NCBI RefSeq assembly: GCF_009740395.1
Contig: NZ_WOXT01000002.1
Span: 310,001 to 374,000 of the forward strand
DNA length: 64,000 nucleotides
From: Noviluteimonas gilva
GTDB taxonomy: Bacteria; Pseudomonadota; Gammaproteobacteria; Xanthomonadales; Xanthomonadaceae
Reading direction: 5' to 3'
This document shows, one piece after another, positions 63,853 to 64,000 of the stretch (positions are counted from its first letter, which is position 1; every line of letters begins with the position of its first letter). The notes under the pieces are model-generated. The model ran no database searches. It was not told where the DNA came from and saw nothing but the letters and a program-made list of their open reading frames with translations. Position numbers and translations under genes: made by a program.

Positions 63853-64000
63853 ATGGCGCCGGAAGCCTGCGATCTGTTGATCGAAGCCGGCCACGTCGTG
63901 CCGGTGGAACCGCACGGCGTCGTGCTGGCCGATTACGCCGTCGCCGTGCGCGACGGCGCGATCGTCGCGGTGCTGCCGATCGCCGATGCGCGCGCGCGAT
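63853..64000 (+). CDS. Amidohydrolase, N-terminal part (partial, runs off right edge)
   Basis: Only 49 codons remain, starting MAPEACDLLIEAGHVVPVEP. The opening DLLIEAGHVVPVEPHGVVLAD matches the TRZ/ATZ amidohydrolase family (methylthioadenosine/S-adenosylhomocysteine deaminase group). In Pseudomonas such an enzyme makes methylthioinosine for the phosphorylase beside nagZ. Metal-binding residues lie beyond the window, so the call is limited. Confidence 0.6.
   Translation, partial: MAPEACDLLIEAGHVVPVEPHGVVLADYAVAVRDGAIVAVLPIADARAR

Overview
The window is one contig of very GC-rich DNA packed with single-copy housekeeping genes. Gene content and order point to a gammaproteobacterium of the Lysobacter/Xanthomonas family (Xanthomonadaceae). 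Clues are an RpoE-RseA-MucD stress operon, a PilZ protein behind tmk-holB, a FimX-like c-di-GMP receptor, Oar-type TonB-receptor motifs and YD-repeat 'wall-associated' proteins. This assignment is an inference from genes, not from an rRNA.

Layout. 1-5.7 kb: the fabF-pabB-pabC-mltG-tmk-holB-pilZ operon (fatty acid end, folate, peptidoglycan, dTMP, clamp loader, pilus control), with almost every junction overlapping. 5.8-7.8 kb: a beta-oxidation fusion enzyme on the minus strand. 8-11.1 kb: rpoE-rseA-mucD envelope stress operon. 11.2-15 kb: lepA-lepB-DUF4845-rnc, followed by recO and era on the opposite strand. 16.7-19.4 kb: a YdbH/YdbL-like intermembrane lipid transport pair. 19.5-23.5 kb: rlmD, nagZ, hpt, a methylthioinosine phosphorylase and a cold-shock gene. 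23.6-25.2 kb: an AidB-type flavoprotein. 25.2-29.7 kb (minus strand): an ECF sigma factor, its membrane-bound partner carrying a TonB-receptor-like motif, a YigZ protein, an ABC exporter and an HD phosphohydrolase. 29.9-32.8 kb: a large GAF-GAF-GGDEF-EAL enzyme. 32.8-42.7 kb: ALDH, xseA, ispG, photolyase, an outer membrane protein, a D-Ala-D-Ala dipeptidase, a beta-lactamase-like lipoprotein and small genes.

42.7-49.4 kb is the accessory part. An Rhs/YD-repeat protein ends in a probable PD-(D/E)XK nuclease and is followed by its putative immunity gene. Next come the debris of a second immunity gene and of a second toxin tip, an orphan immunity gene, and a gene encoding only the N-terminal half of an Rhs protein. 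Both Rhs genes carry the same 5' leader, so the locus looks like a tandem duplication that lost complementary halves. The toxin tails and immunity genes are visibly poorer in GC than everything else.

49.5-64 kb returns to core functions: two secreted proteins of unknown role, tRNA-Ala(CGC), rnd, an FGE-sulfatase-like lipoprotein, two M48 peptidases (one HtpX), a PhaB-PhaR-PhaB cluster without a PHA synthase, gluQ, a FimX-like protein, epmB divergent from its substrate gene efp, and the start of an amidohydrolase gene.

Three families of short palindromic repeats sit between genes, mostly where transcription units converge.
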